DNA from: an uncultured Mycolicibacterium sp.
GTDB taxonomy: Bacteria; Actinomycetota; Actinomycetes; Mycobacteriales; Mycobacteriaceae
Reading direction: 5' to 3'
NCBI RefSeq assembly: GCF_937941905.1
Contig: NZ_CALDGS010000030.1
Span: 1-31,906 of the forward strand
DNA length: 31,906 nucleotides
The notes under the pieces were generated by a model that was given only the letters and a program-made list of their open reading frames with translations, was not told where the DNA came from and did not search any database. Positions 22,458-30,111 of this stretch are shown here, piece after piece. The translations under genes and the position numbers were made by a program. How positions within the stretch are numbered: the first letter of the stretch is position 1; every line of letters begins with the position of its first letter.

Positions 22458-24371
22458 CTACACCCGGGCGGGCTCGTCGCGCACCGGGCCGAGCTCCCAG
22501 CGCCCGTCGCCGAGCAGGTGCAGCTGCCGGTCGTGGTGTTGCTCGACGGTCGGCCGGTGGCTGACGCTGACCAGGATGGTCTGCGGCAGCCGGGTCCGTA
22601 CCAGCGTGTACATCTGGTACTCCAGGCCCTCGTCCAGCGCGGAGGTCGACTCGTCGAGGAAGACCGCCTTGGGCCGGGTCAGCAGGATCCGCGCGAACGC
22701 CACCCGCTGCTGCTCGCCGGGGGAGAGCACCTTGGCCCAGTCGGCCACCTCGTCGAGCCGGTGCGTCAGGTGCCCGAGCGCCACGTCGCGCAGCGCCTGC
22801 TGCAGCGCCTCGTCCGGGATGTCGCCGGGCGCGGCCGGGTAGGACACCACCGCCCGCAGATCGCCCAGCGGCACGTACGGCAGCTGGGACAGGAACATCG
22901 TCTCGTTGGCCGCGTCGGGCCGGCGCAGCGTGCCCGAACAGTACGGCCACAGCTGCGCCAGGCTGCGCAGCAGCGTGGTCTTGCCGGCGCCCGACCGGCC
23001 GGTGATCACCAGCGTGTCGCCCGGCTCCAGCTTCAGGTCCAAGGGATCGATGAGCTGGTCGCCGTCCGGGGTGCGCACCTCCACACCGCGCAGTTCGATG
23101 GTGCCCTCCGGGCACGGCTCGGTCTCGATGGTCGACATCCGGCGGGCCGTCTCGTTGGCCTCCACCAGCCCGTGCAGACGGATGATCGCCGCGCGGTAGC
23201 CGGCGAACTGGTCGTAGGCGTTGCGGAAGAACGACAGCCCGTCGTGGATCGCACCGAACGCGGTCGAGGACTGCATCACCGCGCCCAGCGCGATCTCGCC
23301 GCTGAACAGCCGCGGCGCCTGCACCACGATCGGCAGCGGGTTGATGGCCTGGCTGGCGGTCAGGTTCCAGCCGGTGAAGCCGATGGTGCGGCGCACGTAC
23401 CGGCGGTAGTTGGCGATCACCTCGGCGAACCGCCGGGACAGCTCCAGCCGCTCGGCCCGCTCGCCGCGGTAGAAGCCCACCGCCTCGGCGGCGTCGCGCA
23501 GCCGCACCAGCGCGTAGCGGAACGCCGCGTTGTAGGCCTCGTTGCGGAAGCTGTAGCGGATCAGCGGCCGGCCGATCCAGAACGCGATCACGGTGGCGAT
23601 CAGCACGTAGGCGATCGCGATGAAGAACAGCGCCTTGGGGATGGTGATGCCCAGCACGGTCAGTTCGCCGGACAGGTTCCACAGGATCGCGGCGAACGAC
23701 AGCACCGACGCCACCGACGACACCGCGCCGAACAGCAGCACCGTCGAGGTGCCGTAGGACGGCTGGTTCGGGGTGCTGCCGTAGCCGGTGGTGAAGATGT
23801 CGATGTCCATCTGGATGCGCTGGTCCGGGTTGTCGATCCGGCGGTCGACGAACCGGGCCCGGTAGTAGGCGCTCTTGTCCAGCCAGTCGGCGGTCAGCCG
23901 GTCGGTCAGCCACACCCGCCAGCGGATGATGAACCGCTGCATCAGGTAGATGTCGAGCATGGTGCGCACCACGTGCACGGTGGCCAGCACCGCGAACACC
24001 AGGATCGCGAACCAGAACCCGTGCACACCCGAGTCGCGCACCGCGGTGTCGCCGGCGCCGGCGCCCTGGAAGGCCACCTGCAGCGCGGAGTACAGGTCGT
24101 TGCCGTAGTAGGACAGCAGCACGTCCAGCCGCACCGACGCCACCACCGACAGCATCAGCGCCCCGAACAGCCCCCACACCGGCAGGCTTGCGCGGCCCTT
24201 GAAGTAGTCGCCGGTGATCCGCCAGAACTGCCGGCCCCAGGTGGTGAACCGGCCGAGCAGGACGCAGATCACCACCACGCACACCATGCTGATGAGCCAC
24301 GCCTTGCCGATCCACAGCAGTGAGGGCACCAGCTCGTTGCCCCAGTCGATCGACGGGGTGAACGTCTCCAC
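22458..24371 (-). CDS. bacA: ABC transporter BacA (SbmA/BacA-type membrane domain fused to ATPase), Rv1819c-like
   Basis: 637 residues from GTG at 24371 (AGGAG about 10 bases upstream), against about 639 for Rv1819c. Membrane segments lie at about residues 18-40, 64-82, 118-140, 208-232 and 245-268, with the conserved cytoplasmic stretch FRNEAYNAAFRYALVRLRDAAEAVGFYRGE near 275-304. The nucleotide-binding domain begins near residue 420: Walker A GRSGAGKTT (458-466), signature LSPGEQQR (549-556), Walker B AVFLDES (569-575) with catalytic Glu574, and the H-loop SVSHRP. In M. tuberculosis this protein imports hydrophilic compounds, including vitamin B12 and antimicrobial peptides. Here it is divergent from secA2 with 156 bases between them, and the ilvG gene I recall between the two is missing. 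Confidence 0.96.
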   Translation of the reverse strand: METFTPSIDWGNELVPSLLWIGKAWLISMVCVVVICVLLGRFTTWGRQFWRITGDYFKGRASLPVWGLFGALMLSVVASVRLDVLLSYYGNDLYSALQVAFQGAGAGDTAVRDSGVHGFWFAILVFAVLATVHVVRTMLDIYLMQRFIIRWRVWLTDRLTADWLDKSAYYRARFVDRRIDNPDQRIQMDIDIFTTGYGSTPNQPSYGTSTVLLFGAVSSVASVLSFAAILWNLSGELTVLGITIPKALFFIAIAYVLIATVIAFWIGRPLIRYSFRNEAYNAAFRYALVRLRDAAEAVGFYRGERAERLELSRRFAEVIANYRRYVRRTIGFTGWNLTASQAINPLPIVVQAPRLFSGEIALGAVMQSSTAFGAIHDGLSFFRNAYDQFAGYRAAIIRLHGLVEANETARRMSTIETEPCPEGTIELRGVEVRTPDGDQLIDPLDLKLEPGDTLVITGRSGAGKTTLLRSLAQLWPYCSGTLRRPDAANETMFLSQLPYVPLGDLRAVVSYPAAPGDIPDEALQQALRDVALGHLTHRLDEVADWAKVLSPGEQQRVAFARILLTRPKAVFLDESTSALDEGLEYQMYTLVRTRLPQTILVSVSHRPTVEQHHDRQLHLLGDGRWELGPVRDEPARV

Positions 24372-24527
24372 GGCTCGAAACTCCTGAACTCTCCGGGCGG
24401 GTCCTCGGCACGGCGGCGCCGCCGTAGCGCAAGCTACCGCAGCAGCCCACCCCGGGCAGGACGCCGACACGCGGTAGACCACCACGGTAGGCGGCGGCGG
24501 TGCCGCGGCCTTGCGTACGGTGTTTGT
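24372..24527. promoter_or_regulatory. 156-base divergent promoter region of bacA and secA2
   Basis: On the plus strand TACGGT at 24516-24521 lies 6 bases before the secA2 GTG, with no Shine-Dalgarno, consistent with a leaderless secA2 mRNA. On the minus strand bacA has an AGGAG site and a normal leader; I could not settle its -10. No riboswitch-like fold was recognised. This matters because the cobalamin link of BacA would make such an element plausible, but a cbl box is not evident. Confidence 0.5.
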
Positions 24528-26849
24528 GTGGCGAAGTCCAAGACCCGTACCCCAGGTCGGTTCAGTGCGTTCTGGAAGCTGCTCGGCGCCACCACCGAGA
24601 AGAACCAGAACCGGTCCATGGCTCAGGTCCGCGCGTCGGCGGAGTTCGACGACAAGGCCGCCGGGCTCGACGACGAACAGCTGCGCAAGGCCGCCAAGCT
24701 GCTGGACCTGCGCGACCTGGCCGAGTCGGCGGACATCCCGCAGTTCCTCGCGATCGCCCGCGAGGCCGCCGAGCGCACCACCAAGCTGCGCCCGTTCGAC
24801 GTGCAGCTGCTGGCCGCGCTGCGGATGCTGGCCGGCGACGTGGTCGAGATGGCCACCGGCGAGGGCAAGACGCTGTCCGGGGCGATCGCCGCGGCCGGCT
24901 ACGCGCTGGCCGGCCGGCACGTGCACGTCATCACCATCAACGACTACCTGGCCCGCCGCGACGCCGAGTGGATGGGCCCGCTGCTGGAGGCGATGGGCCT
25001 GACCGTCGGCTGGATCACCGCCGACTCCACCCCCGACGAGCGCCGGGCCGCCTACCGCTGCGACGTCTGCTACGCCTCGGTCAACGAGATCGGCTTCGAC
25101 GTGCTGCGCGACCAGCTCGTCACCGACGTGGCCGACCTGGTCTCGCCGGACCCCGACGTCGCCCTGATCGACGAGGCCGACTCGGTGCTCGTCGACGAGG
25201 CGCTGGTACCGCTGGTGCTGGCCGGCACCACCCACCGCGAGCAGATCCGGCCCGAGATCGTGCGGCTGGTCGGCGACCTCGAACCCGACGTCGACTACGC
25301 CACCGACGAGGAGGGCCGCAACGTCCACCTCACCGAGGCCGGGGCGCGCAAGCTCGAGGCCGCACTCGGCGGCATCGACCTGTACTCCGAGGAGCACGTC
25401 GGCACCACGCTGACCGAGATCAACGTCGCCCTGCACGCGCACGTGCTGCTGCAGCGCGACGTGCACTACATCGTGCGCGACGGCAAGGTGCACCTGATCA
25501 ACTCCTCCCGCGGCCGCATCGCGCAGCTGCAGCGCTGGCCGGACGGGCTGCAGGCCGCGGTGGAGGCCAAGGAGGGCATCGAGACCACCGAGACCGGCGA
25601 GGTGCTCGACACCATCACCGTGCAGGCGCTGATCAACCGCTACCCGACGGTGTGCGGTATGACCGGCACCGCGCTGGCCGCCGGTGAGCAGCTGCGGCAG
25701 TTCTACAAGCTCGGGGTGTCGCCGATCCCGCCGAACAAGCCCAACATCCGGGTCGACGAGGACGACCGGGTCTACATCTCCGCCTCGGCCAAGTACGACG
25801 CGATCGTCGAGCACATCGCCGAGGTGCACGCCACCGGCCAGCCGGTGCTGGTCGGCACCCACGACGTCGCCGAGTCCGAGGAGCTGCACGAGCGGCTGGT
25901 CCGGCGCGGCATCCCGGCGGTGGTGCTCAACGCCAAGAACGACGCCGAGGAGGCCGCCGTCATCGCCGAGGCCGGCAAGCACGGCGCGGTGACGGTGTCC
26001 ACGCAGATGGCCGGCCGCGGCACCGACATCCGGCTCGGCGGCTCCGACGAGGCCGACCACGACCGGGTCGCCGAGCTCGGCGGCCTGCACGTGGTGGGCA
26101 CCGGCCGGCACAACACCGAGCGGCTGGACAACCAGCTGCGCGGCCGCGCCGGCCGGCAGGGTGACCCGGGCTCGTCGGTGTTCTTCGCCTCCTGGGAGGA
26201 CGACGTGGTGCGGGCCCACCTGGACCCGGCCAAGCTGCCCATGGAGACCGACGAGAACGGCCGCATCCTCAGCCCCAAGGCCAAGAGCCTGCTCGACCAC
26301 GCCCAGCGGGTGGCCGAGGGGCGGATGCTCGACGTGCACGCCAACACCTGGCGTTACAACCAGCTCATCGCCCAGCAGCGCGCCATCATCGTCGACCGCC
26401 GCGACACCCTGCTGCGCACCGACGCCGCCCGCGAGGAACTGGCCAGGCTGGCGCCGAAGCGCTACGAGGAACTCCTCGAGCGGCTCGGCGAGGAGAAACT
26501 GTCCAGGATCTGCCGGCTGATCATGCTCTACCACCTCGACCGCGGCTGGGCCGACCACCTGGCCTTCCTGGCCGACATCCGGGAGAGCATCCACCTGCGC
26601 GCGCTGGGCCGGCAGAACCCGCTCGACGAGTTCCACCGGATGGCCGTCGATGCGTTCACCTCGCTGGCCGCCGACGCCATCGAGGCCGCCCAGCAGACCT
26701 TCGAGACGGCCGAGAACATCGAGGACGAGCCCGGGGTGGACCTGTCCAAGCTGGCCCGCCCCACCTCGACCTGGACCTACATGGTCCACGACAACCCGCT
26801 GCAGGACGACACCCTGTCGGCGCTGAACCTGCCCGGGGTGTTCCGCTAG
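24528..26849 (+). CDS. secA2: Accessory Sec preprotein translocase ATPase SecA2
   Basis: 773 residues from GTG at 24528; SecA1 proteins exceed 900 and mycobacterial SecA2 is about 780-810. Walker A is EMATGEGKT with Lys114, the DEAD box is LIDEADS with Asp215-Asp218, GMTGTALAAGEQLRQFY lies in the second motor half, and VGTGRHNTERLDNQLRGRAGRQGDPGSS is the signature of nucleotide-binding domain 2. The zinc-binding SecB-interaction tail of SecA1 is absent, as expected. SecA2 drives export of a small substrate set, including SodA and some solute-binding proteins in mycobacteria, working with SecYEG and SecA1. The next gene, pgsA2, begins 9 bases after the stop. Confidence 0.98.
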   Translation: MAKSKTRTPGRFSAFWKLLGATTEKNQNRSMAQVRASAEFDDKAAGLDDEQLRKAAKLLDLRDLAESADIPQFLAIAREAAERTTKLRPFDVQLLAALRMLAGDVVEMATGEGKTLSGAIAAAGYALAGRHVHVITINDYLARRDAEWMGPLLEAMGLTVGWITADSTPDERRAAYRCDVCYASVNEIGFDVLRDQLVTDVADLVSPDPDVALIDEADSVLVDEALVPLVLAGTTHREQIRPEIVRLVGDLEPDVDYATDEEGRNVHLTEAGARKLEAALGGIDLYSEEHVGTTLTEINVALHAHVLLQRDVHYIVRDGKVHLINSSRGRIAQLQRWPDGLQAAVEAKEGIETTETGEVLDTITVQALINRYPTVCGMTGTALAAGEQLRQFYKLGVSPIPPNKPNIRVDEDDRVYISASAKYDAIVEHIAEVHATGQPVLVGTHDVAESEELHERLVRRGIPAVVLNAKNDAEEAAVIAEAGKHGAVTVSTQMAGRGTDIRLGGSDEADHDRVAELGGLHVVGTGRHNTERLDNQLRGRAGRQGDPGSSVFFASWEDDVVRAHLDPAKLPMETDENGRILSPKAKSLLDHAQRVAEGRMLDVHANTWRYNQLIAQQRAIIVDRRDTLLRTDAAREELARLAPKRYEELLERLGEEKLSRICRLIMLYHLDRGWADHLAFLADIRESIHLRALGRQNPLDEFHRMAVDAFTSLAADAIEAAQQTFETAENIEDEPGVDLSKLARPTSTWTYMVHDNPLQDDTLSALNLPGVFR

Positions 26850-26858
26850 GTTTACGCC

Positions 26859-27458
26859 ATGACCAGCACCAGGGGCGTCGTGGCCGACCGCGTGTTCACG
26901 GTGCCCAACGTGCTGTCGGTGCTGCGCCTGCTGCTCGTCGGGGTGTTCCTGTACCTGTTGCTGGGCGCCCACGCCTACGGCTGGGCGGTGGCGGTGCTGA
27001 TGGCCGGTGGGGTCTCGGACTGGGCCGACGGCAAGATCGCCCGGCTGATGGCCAACCAGTCCTCCCGGCTCGGTGAACTGCTGGACCCCCTGGTCGACCG
27101 GGTCTACATGGTCACCGTGCCGATCGCGTTCGGGCTGGCCGGGATCGTGCCGTGGTGGGTGGTGGCCACGCTGGTCGGCCGGGACGCCGTGCTGGCCGCC
27201 ACCCTGCCGGTGCTGCGCTCCCGCGGGCTGCCCGCGCTGCCGGTCACCTACCTGGGCAAGGCCGCCACGTTCGCGCTGATGTCGGCGTTCCCGCTGGTGC
27301 TGCTCGGCCAGTTCGACGCGTTGTGGAGCCGGGTGGTGCTGGCCTGCGGCTGGGGCTTTCTGATCTGGGGGTTGGCGCTGTACCTGTGGTCGGGGGTGCT
27401 GTACCTGATCCAGGTCGGCCTGGTGGTCCGCCGGATGCCCCGAGTGGGCGCCCGATGA
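26859..27458 (+). CDS. pgsA2: CDP-alcohol phosphatidyltransferase PgsA2
   Basis: 199 residues with about five or six membrane helices, like Rv1822 (about 209). The CDP-alcohol phosphotransferase signature is present: Asp54 and Asp57-Gly58, Ala61-Arg62, Gly72, Asp76 and Asp80, which bind two metal ions and CDP-diacylglycerol. One departure: nine residues (LMANQSSRL) separate AR from G, where the classical signature has eight. The enzyme is expected to make a phospholipid such as phosphatidylglycerophosphate or cardiolipin at the inner membrane. TAGGTT (26847-26852), which contains the secA2 stop, lies 6 nt before the ATG, so it may be leaderless as well as read from secA2. Its stop overlaps the next start as ATGA. 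Confidence 0.94.
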   Translation: MTSTRGVVADRVFTVPNVLSVLRLLLVGVFLYLLLGAHAYGWAVAVLMAGGVSDWADGKIARLMANQSSRLGELLDPLVDRVYMVTVPIAFGLAGIVPWWVVATLVGRDAVLAATLPVLRSRGLPALPVTYLGKAATFALMSAFPLVLLGQFDALWSRVVLACGWGFLIWGLALYLWSGVLYLIQVGLVVRRMPRVGAR

Positions 27459-28381
27459 CCGCAACCGGGCCCGGCGGCCGGCGCGAGCCGACGCGGCTGC
27501 GCATCGGCTACGAGCCCGACGCCGGGCTGAACACCCACGCCGCCGAACGGCCGGCCAAGCTGCCCATGCCGTCGCTGCTGCGGTCGCTGCTCAACGAGCA
27601 TCTCGACCCCGGCTACGCGGCCGCCGCGGCCGAACCGCGCCGCCGCGGCCGCGCCGCCGAGCTTGGCTGGCAGCTGCTGGCCGCGCTGGCCATCGCGGTG
27701 GTCTTCGCCGCCGCCGCCGCGCAGGCCAAGTCGCTGGCGCCGGCGGCGCGGGAGACCCAGCGGGCGCTGGCCGCGGGCGTGCGCGCGGCCGCGGCCGACG
27801 CCGAAGCGGCGGCCGCCCACCGCGACGAGCTGGCCGGGCAGGTCGACGCCGAGCGGCGCCAGCGGCTGGAGGGCGATGTGCGGGGCCGGCAGCTGCTGGC
27901 GGAGCTGGACGCCGCCGGGGTGGCCGCCGGCGCCACCGCGCTGCACGGGCCAGGCCTGACCGTCACCGTCACCGACCCGGGCGTCACCCGGGACCTTTCC
28001 GACGTGTCCAAGCAGCGGCTGCCCGGCAGCCGTCAGGTCATCCTCGACCGCGACCTGCAGCTGGTGGTCAACTCGCTGTGGGTGGCCGGTGCCGAGGCCA
28101 TCGCCGTCGACGGGGTGCGCATCGGCCCCAACGTCACGCTGCGCCAGGCCGGCGGCGGCATCCTGGTCGACAACCGCCCGATCAGCAGTCCCTACGAGAT
28201 CGTGGCGATCGGCCCGCCCCGGGCGATGGCCGACGTCTTCGAACGCAGCCCCGGCCTGCAGCGGCTGCGACTGCTGGAGGCCGGCTACGGCGTCGGTGTG
28301 CAGGTCGCCACCGCCGACGACGTGACCGTGCCGGCCGCCGCCCCCCGCGAGATCAATTTCGCCGAGCAGACAGGACCCTGA
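27455..28381 (+). CDS. DUF881 membrane-anchored protein, Rv1823-like
   Basis: 308 residues; ATG at 27455 overlaps the pgsA2 stop as ATGA. There is a cytoplasmic N-terminal part of about 70 residues, one membrane helix (LGWQLLAALAIAVVFAAAAA, about 70-89), a predicted Ala/Glu/Arg-rich coiled coil (about 95-150) and then the DUF881 domain outside the membrane (GPGLTVTVTDPG, LQLVVNSLWVAGAEAIAVDGVRI, GGILVDNRPISSPYEIVAIG). The topology resembles division-site proteins with a single helix and coiled coil; a role in envelope or septum function is suspected, not shown. The paralogue at 28736 flanks the same small membrane gene. Confidence 0.88.
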   Translation: MTATGPGGRREPTRLRIGYEPDAGLNTHAAERPAKLPMPSLLRSLLNEHLDPGYAAAAAEPRRRGRAAELGWQLLAALAIAVVFAAAAAQAKSLAPAARETQRALAAGVRAAAADAEAAAAHRDELAGQVDAERRQRLEGDVRGRQLLAELDAAGVAAGATALHGPGLTVTVTDPGVTRDLSDVSKQRLPGSRQVILDRDLQLVVNSLWVAGAEAIAVDGVRIGPNVTLRQAGGGILVDNRPISSPYEIVAIGPPRAMADVFERSPGLQRLRLLEAGYGVGVQVATADDVTVPAAAPREINFAEQTGP

Positions 28382-28401
28382 ATGGAGATGGTCGGACACC
28401 C

Positions 28402-28734
28402 ATGATCGGTATCGCAGCGCTCTTCGTCGGCATCGTGCTGGGCCTGATCTTCCAGCCCAACGTGCCGGAGGCGGTCCAGCCCTACCTGCCGATCGCGGTG
28501 GTCGCCGCGCTCGACGCGGTGTTCGGCGGGCTGCGCGCCTACCTGGAGAAGATCTTCGACGCCAAGGTGTTCGTGGTGTCGTTCGTGTTCAACGTGCTCG
28601 TCGCCGCGCTGATCGTCTACCTCGGCGATCAGCTCGGCGTGGGCACCCAGCTGTCGACCGCGATCATCGTCGTGCTCGGCATCCGCATCTTCGGCAACGC
28701 CGCCGCGCTGCGGCGCCGGCTGTTCGGGGCCTGA
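28402..28734 (+). CDS. Small basic membrane protein (DUF1290/Sbp family), Rv1824-like
   Basis: 110 residues from ATG at 28402. Three hydrophobic segments are visible: about 1-17, 25-41 and 55-75, with another near 85-100 (MIGIAALFVGIVLGLIFQP; LPIAVVAALDAVFGGLRAYL; VFVVSFVFNVLVAALIVYLGDQLGVG; AIIVVLGIRIFGNAAALRRR). The AYLEKIFDAKVF stretch is typical of the Sbp family, found beside DUF881 genes and near division genes in Gram-positive bacteria. Function unknown. It lies 20 bases after the Rv1823-like stop and 1 base before the next start, so the three genes are one transcript. Confidence 0.85.
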   Translation: MIGIAALFVGIVLGLIFQPNVPEAVQPYLPIAVVAALDAVFGGLRAYLEKIFDAKVFVVSFVFNVLVAALIVYLGDQLGVGTQLSTAIIVVLGIRIFGNAAALRRRLFGA

Positions 28735-28735
28735 G

Positions 28736-29506
28736 ATGACCGACCGCGCACCCGAACCCGACCGGCACGAACACGGCCGGCACGAGCTGCCGGCGGCGCG
28801 ACGGCGGCCGCTCGGCGGTTCCCGGCTGGTGTTCGGGACGCTCGGGGTGCTGCTGTGCCTGCTGCTCGGGGTGGCCATCGTCACCCAGGTGCGGGAGAAC
28901 GAGTCCGGCGACGCGTTGGAGACCGCCCGGCCGGCCGACCTGCTGGTGCTGCTGGACTCGCTGCAGCGCCGCGAGGCCGAACTCAACACCGAGGTGACCG
29001 AGCTGCAGCAGGAACTCGCCGACCTGCAGGCCTCCGGCGGCTCCGACCAGGCCGCCATCGAGAACGCCCGGGCCCGGCTGGCCGCGCTGGCGATCATGAT
29101 CGGTACGGTGGCCGCCACCGGCCCCGGGGTGACGCTCACCGTCACCGACGCCGCCGGCGGGGTGTCGCCGGACACCGTGCTCGACATCGTCAACGAACTG
29201 CGCGCCGCCGGCGCCGAGGCCGTCGAGATCCGCGGCGGCGACGCGGCGGTGCGGGTGGGGGTGGACACCTGGGTGGCCGGCGCCCCCGGCGCGCTGATCG
29301 TCGACGGGGTGTCCCTGTCGGCGCCGTATTCGATTCTGGCCATTGGGGATCCGCCCACCCTGGCGGCGGCCATGACGATCCCCGGCGGCGCCATGGACGC
29401 CGTCGAGCGGGTCGGTGGCACGATGGTCATCGAGCAGGCGGACCGGGTCGACGTCACCGCCTTGCGGCAACCGAAACCGCACCAATACGCTCAGCCCGTC
29501 AACTGA
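28736..29506 (+). CDS. DUF881 membrane-anchored protein, Rv1825-like
   Basis: 256 residues from ATG at 28736. A charged, His-rich cytoplasmic start of about 25 residues precedes one membrane helix (LVFGTLGVLLCLLLGVAIVT, about 31-50). A clear coiled coil follows (LLDSLQRREAELNTEVTELQQELADLQA), then the DUF881 domain (GPGVTLTVTDAAGGV, DIVNELRAAGAEAVEIRG, GALIVDGVSLSAPYSILAIG). It is a paralogue of the Rv1823-like protein, suggesting hetero-assembly across the membrane with the Sbp-like protein. TACGCT (29486-29491) near its 3' end may be a promoter hexamer for gcvH, and an inverted repeat GCTCAG/CTGAGC (29489-29508) spans its stop codon. Confidence 0.88.
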   Translation: MTDRAPEPDRHEHGRHELPAARRRPLGGSRLVFGTLGVLLCLLLGVAIVTQVRENESGDALETARPADLLVLLDSLQRREAELNTEVTELQQELADLQASGGSDQAAIENARARLAALAIMIGTVAATGPGVTLTVTDAAGGVSPDTVLDIVNELRAAGAEAVEIRGGDAAVRVGVDTWVAGAPGALIVDGVSLSAPYSILAIGDPPTLAAAMTIPGGAMDAVERVGGTMVIEQADRVDVTALRQPKPHQYAQPVN

Positions 29507-29539
29507 GCAGCATCAGCGTGCCGAGCCCGAGGGAGCGAC

Positions 29540-29935
29540 GTGAGCGAGATTCCGTCCGAGCTGTACTACACCAGCGAGCACGAGTGGGTGCAGCGCACCG
29601 GCGAGAACACCGTGCGCGTCGGGATCACCGACTACGCCCAGTCCGCGCTCGGTGACGTCGTGTTCGTGCAGTTGCCCGAGATCGACGCCGAGGTGACCGC
29701 CGGCGAGTCGTTCGGCGAGGTGGAGTCCACCAAGTCGGTGTCCGACCTGTACGCACCGGTGACCGCGAAAGTGATTGCGGTCAACGAGAATCTGGAGAGC
29801 AGCCCGGATCTGGTCAACGCCGACCCGTACGGCGAGGGCTGGATGATCGAGCTGCAGGCCGACCCGGGGTATCTCGATGAGGCGCTCGACGAGCTGCTCG
29901 ACGCGGATGCCTACCGCGAGACCATCTCCGAGTGA
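29540..29935 (+). CDS. gcvH: Glycine cleavage system H protein
   Basis: 131 residues from GTG at 29540, with GAGGGAG a few bases upstream; close to Rv1826 (134). The lipoyl-accepting lysine is Lys65 in VESTKSVSDLYAPV, the invariant context of GcvH. Other conserved parts are SEHEWVQ, VGITDYAQSALGDVVFVQLPE and ESSPDLVNADPYGEGWMIEL. It shuttles the aminomethyl group between the P, T and L proteins of glycine breakdown in the cytoplasm. The P, T and L genes are not in this window. Next to garA, whose product regulates 2-oxoglutarate and glutamate enzymes, it fits a block tied to carbon and nitrogen balance. Confidence 0.98.
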   Translation: MSEIPSELYYTSEHEWVQRTGENTVRVGITDYAQSALGDVVFVQLPEIDAEVTAGESFGEVESTKSVSDLYAPVTAKVIAVNENLESSPDLVNADPYGEGWMIELQADPGYLDEALDELLDADAYRETISE

Positions 29936-30010
29936 GGAATTGTTAGGGTTTGACCCCGACCGGTTCGACCGGCCCGGGGCCCGGATCCGACGAACGGCGG
30001 ATCCGGCGTT

Positions 30011-30032
30011 GGTGGACCCAAGCGTGTCCACC
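30011..30032. promoter_or_regulatory. Operator-like inverted repeat at the predicted garA promoter
   Basis: GGTGGAC (30011-30017) and GTCCACC (30026-30032) are exact inverted complements 8 bases apart. TACGGT at 30039-30044 fits a -10 hexamer, which would start transcription near 30051 and leave about 60 bases of leader before garA. The repeat then covers roughly -40 to -19. A 12-base direct repeat GACGAACGGCGG flanks the region at 29989-30000 and 30053-30064. Confidence 0.5.
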
Positions 30033-30111
30033 GCGCGGTACGGTCGACGTGAGACGAACGGCGGCTGGGGGCCGATCCAGGTTCGCCACAGCAGCCAGTG
30101 AGGAGCAGCGG

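Noticed and set aside
24372..24527. Possible cobalamin riboswitch before bacA, given its vitamin B12 import role
   Set aside because: I found no conserved cobalamin-riboswitch core and the leader appears too short for one.
22458..27464. A 1668-residue open frame on the minus strand suggesting a giant fusion protein
   Set aside because: Only its last 637 residues are real (bacA). The rest is antisense to secA2 and pgsA2, and bacA has its own ribosome binding site at 24371.
29958..29980. Small stem CCGGT-TCG-ACCGG after gcvH as a terminator
   Set aside because: The stem is only 5 bp with a 3-base loop and no T-tract, in a region where short GC-rich stems are expected by chance.
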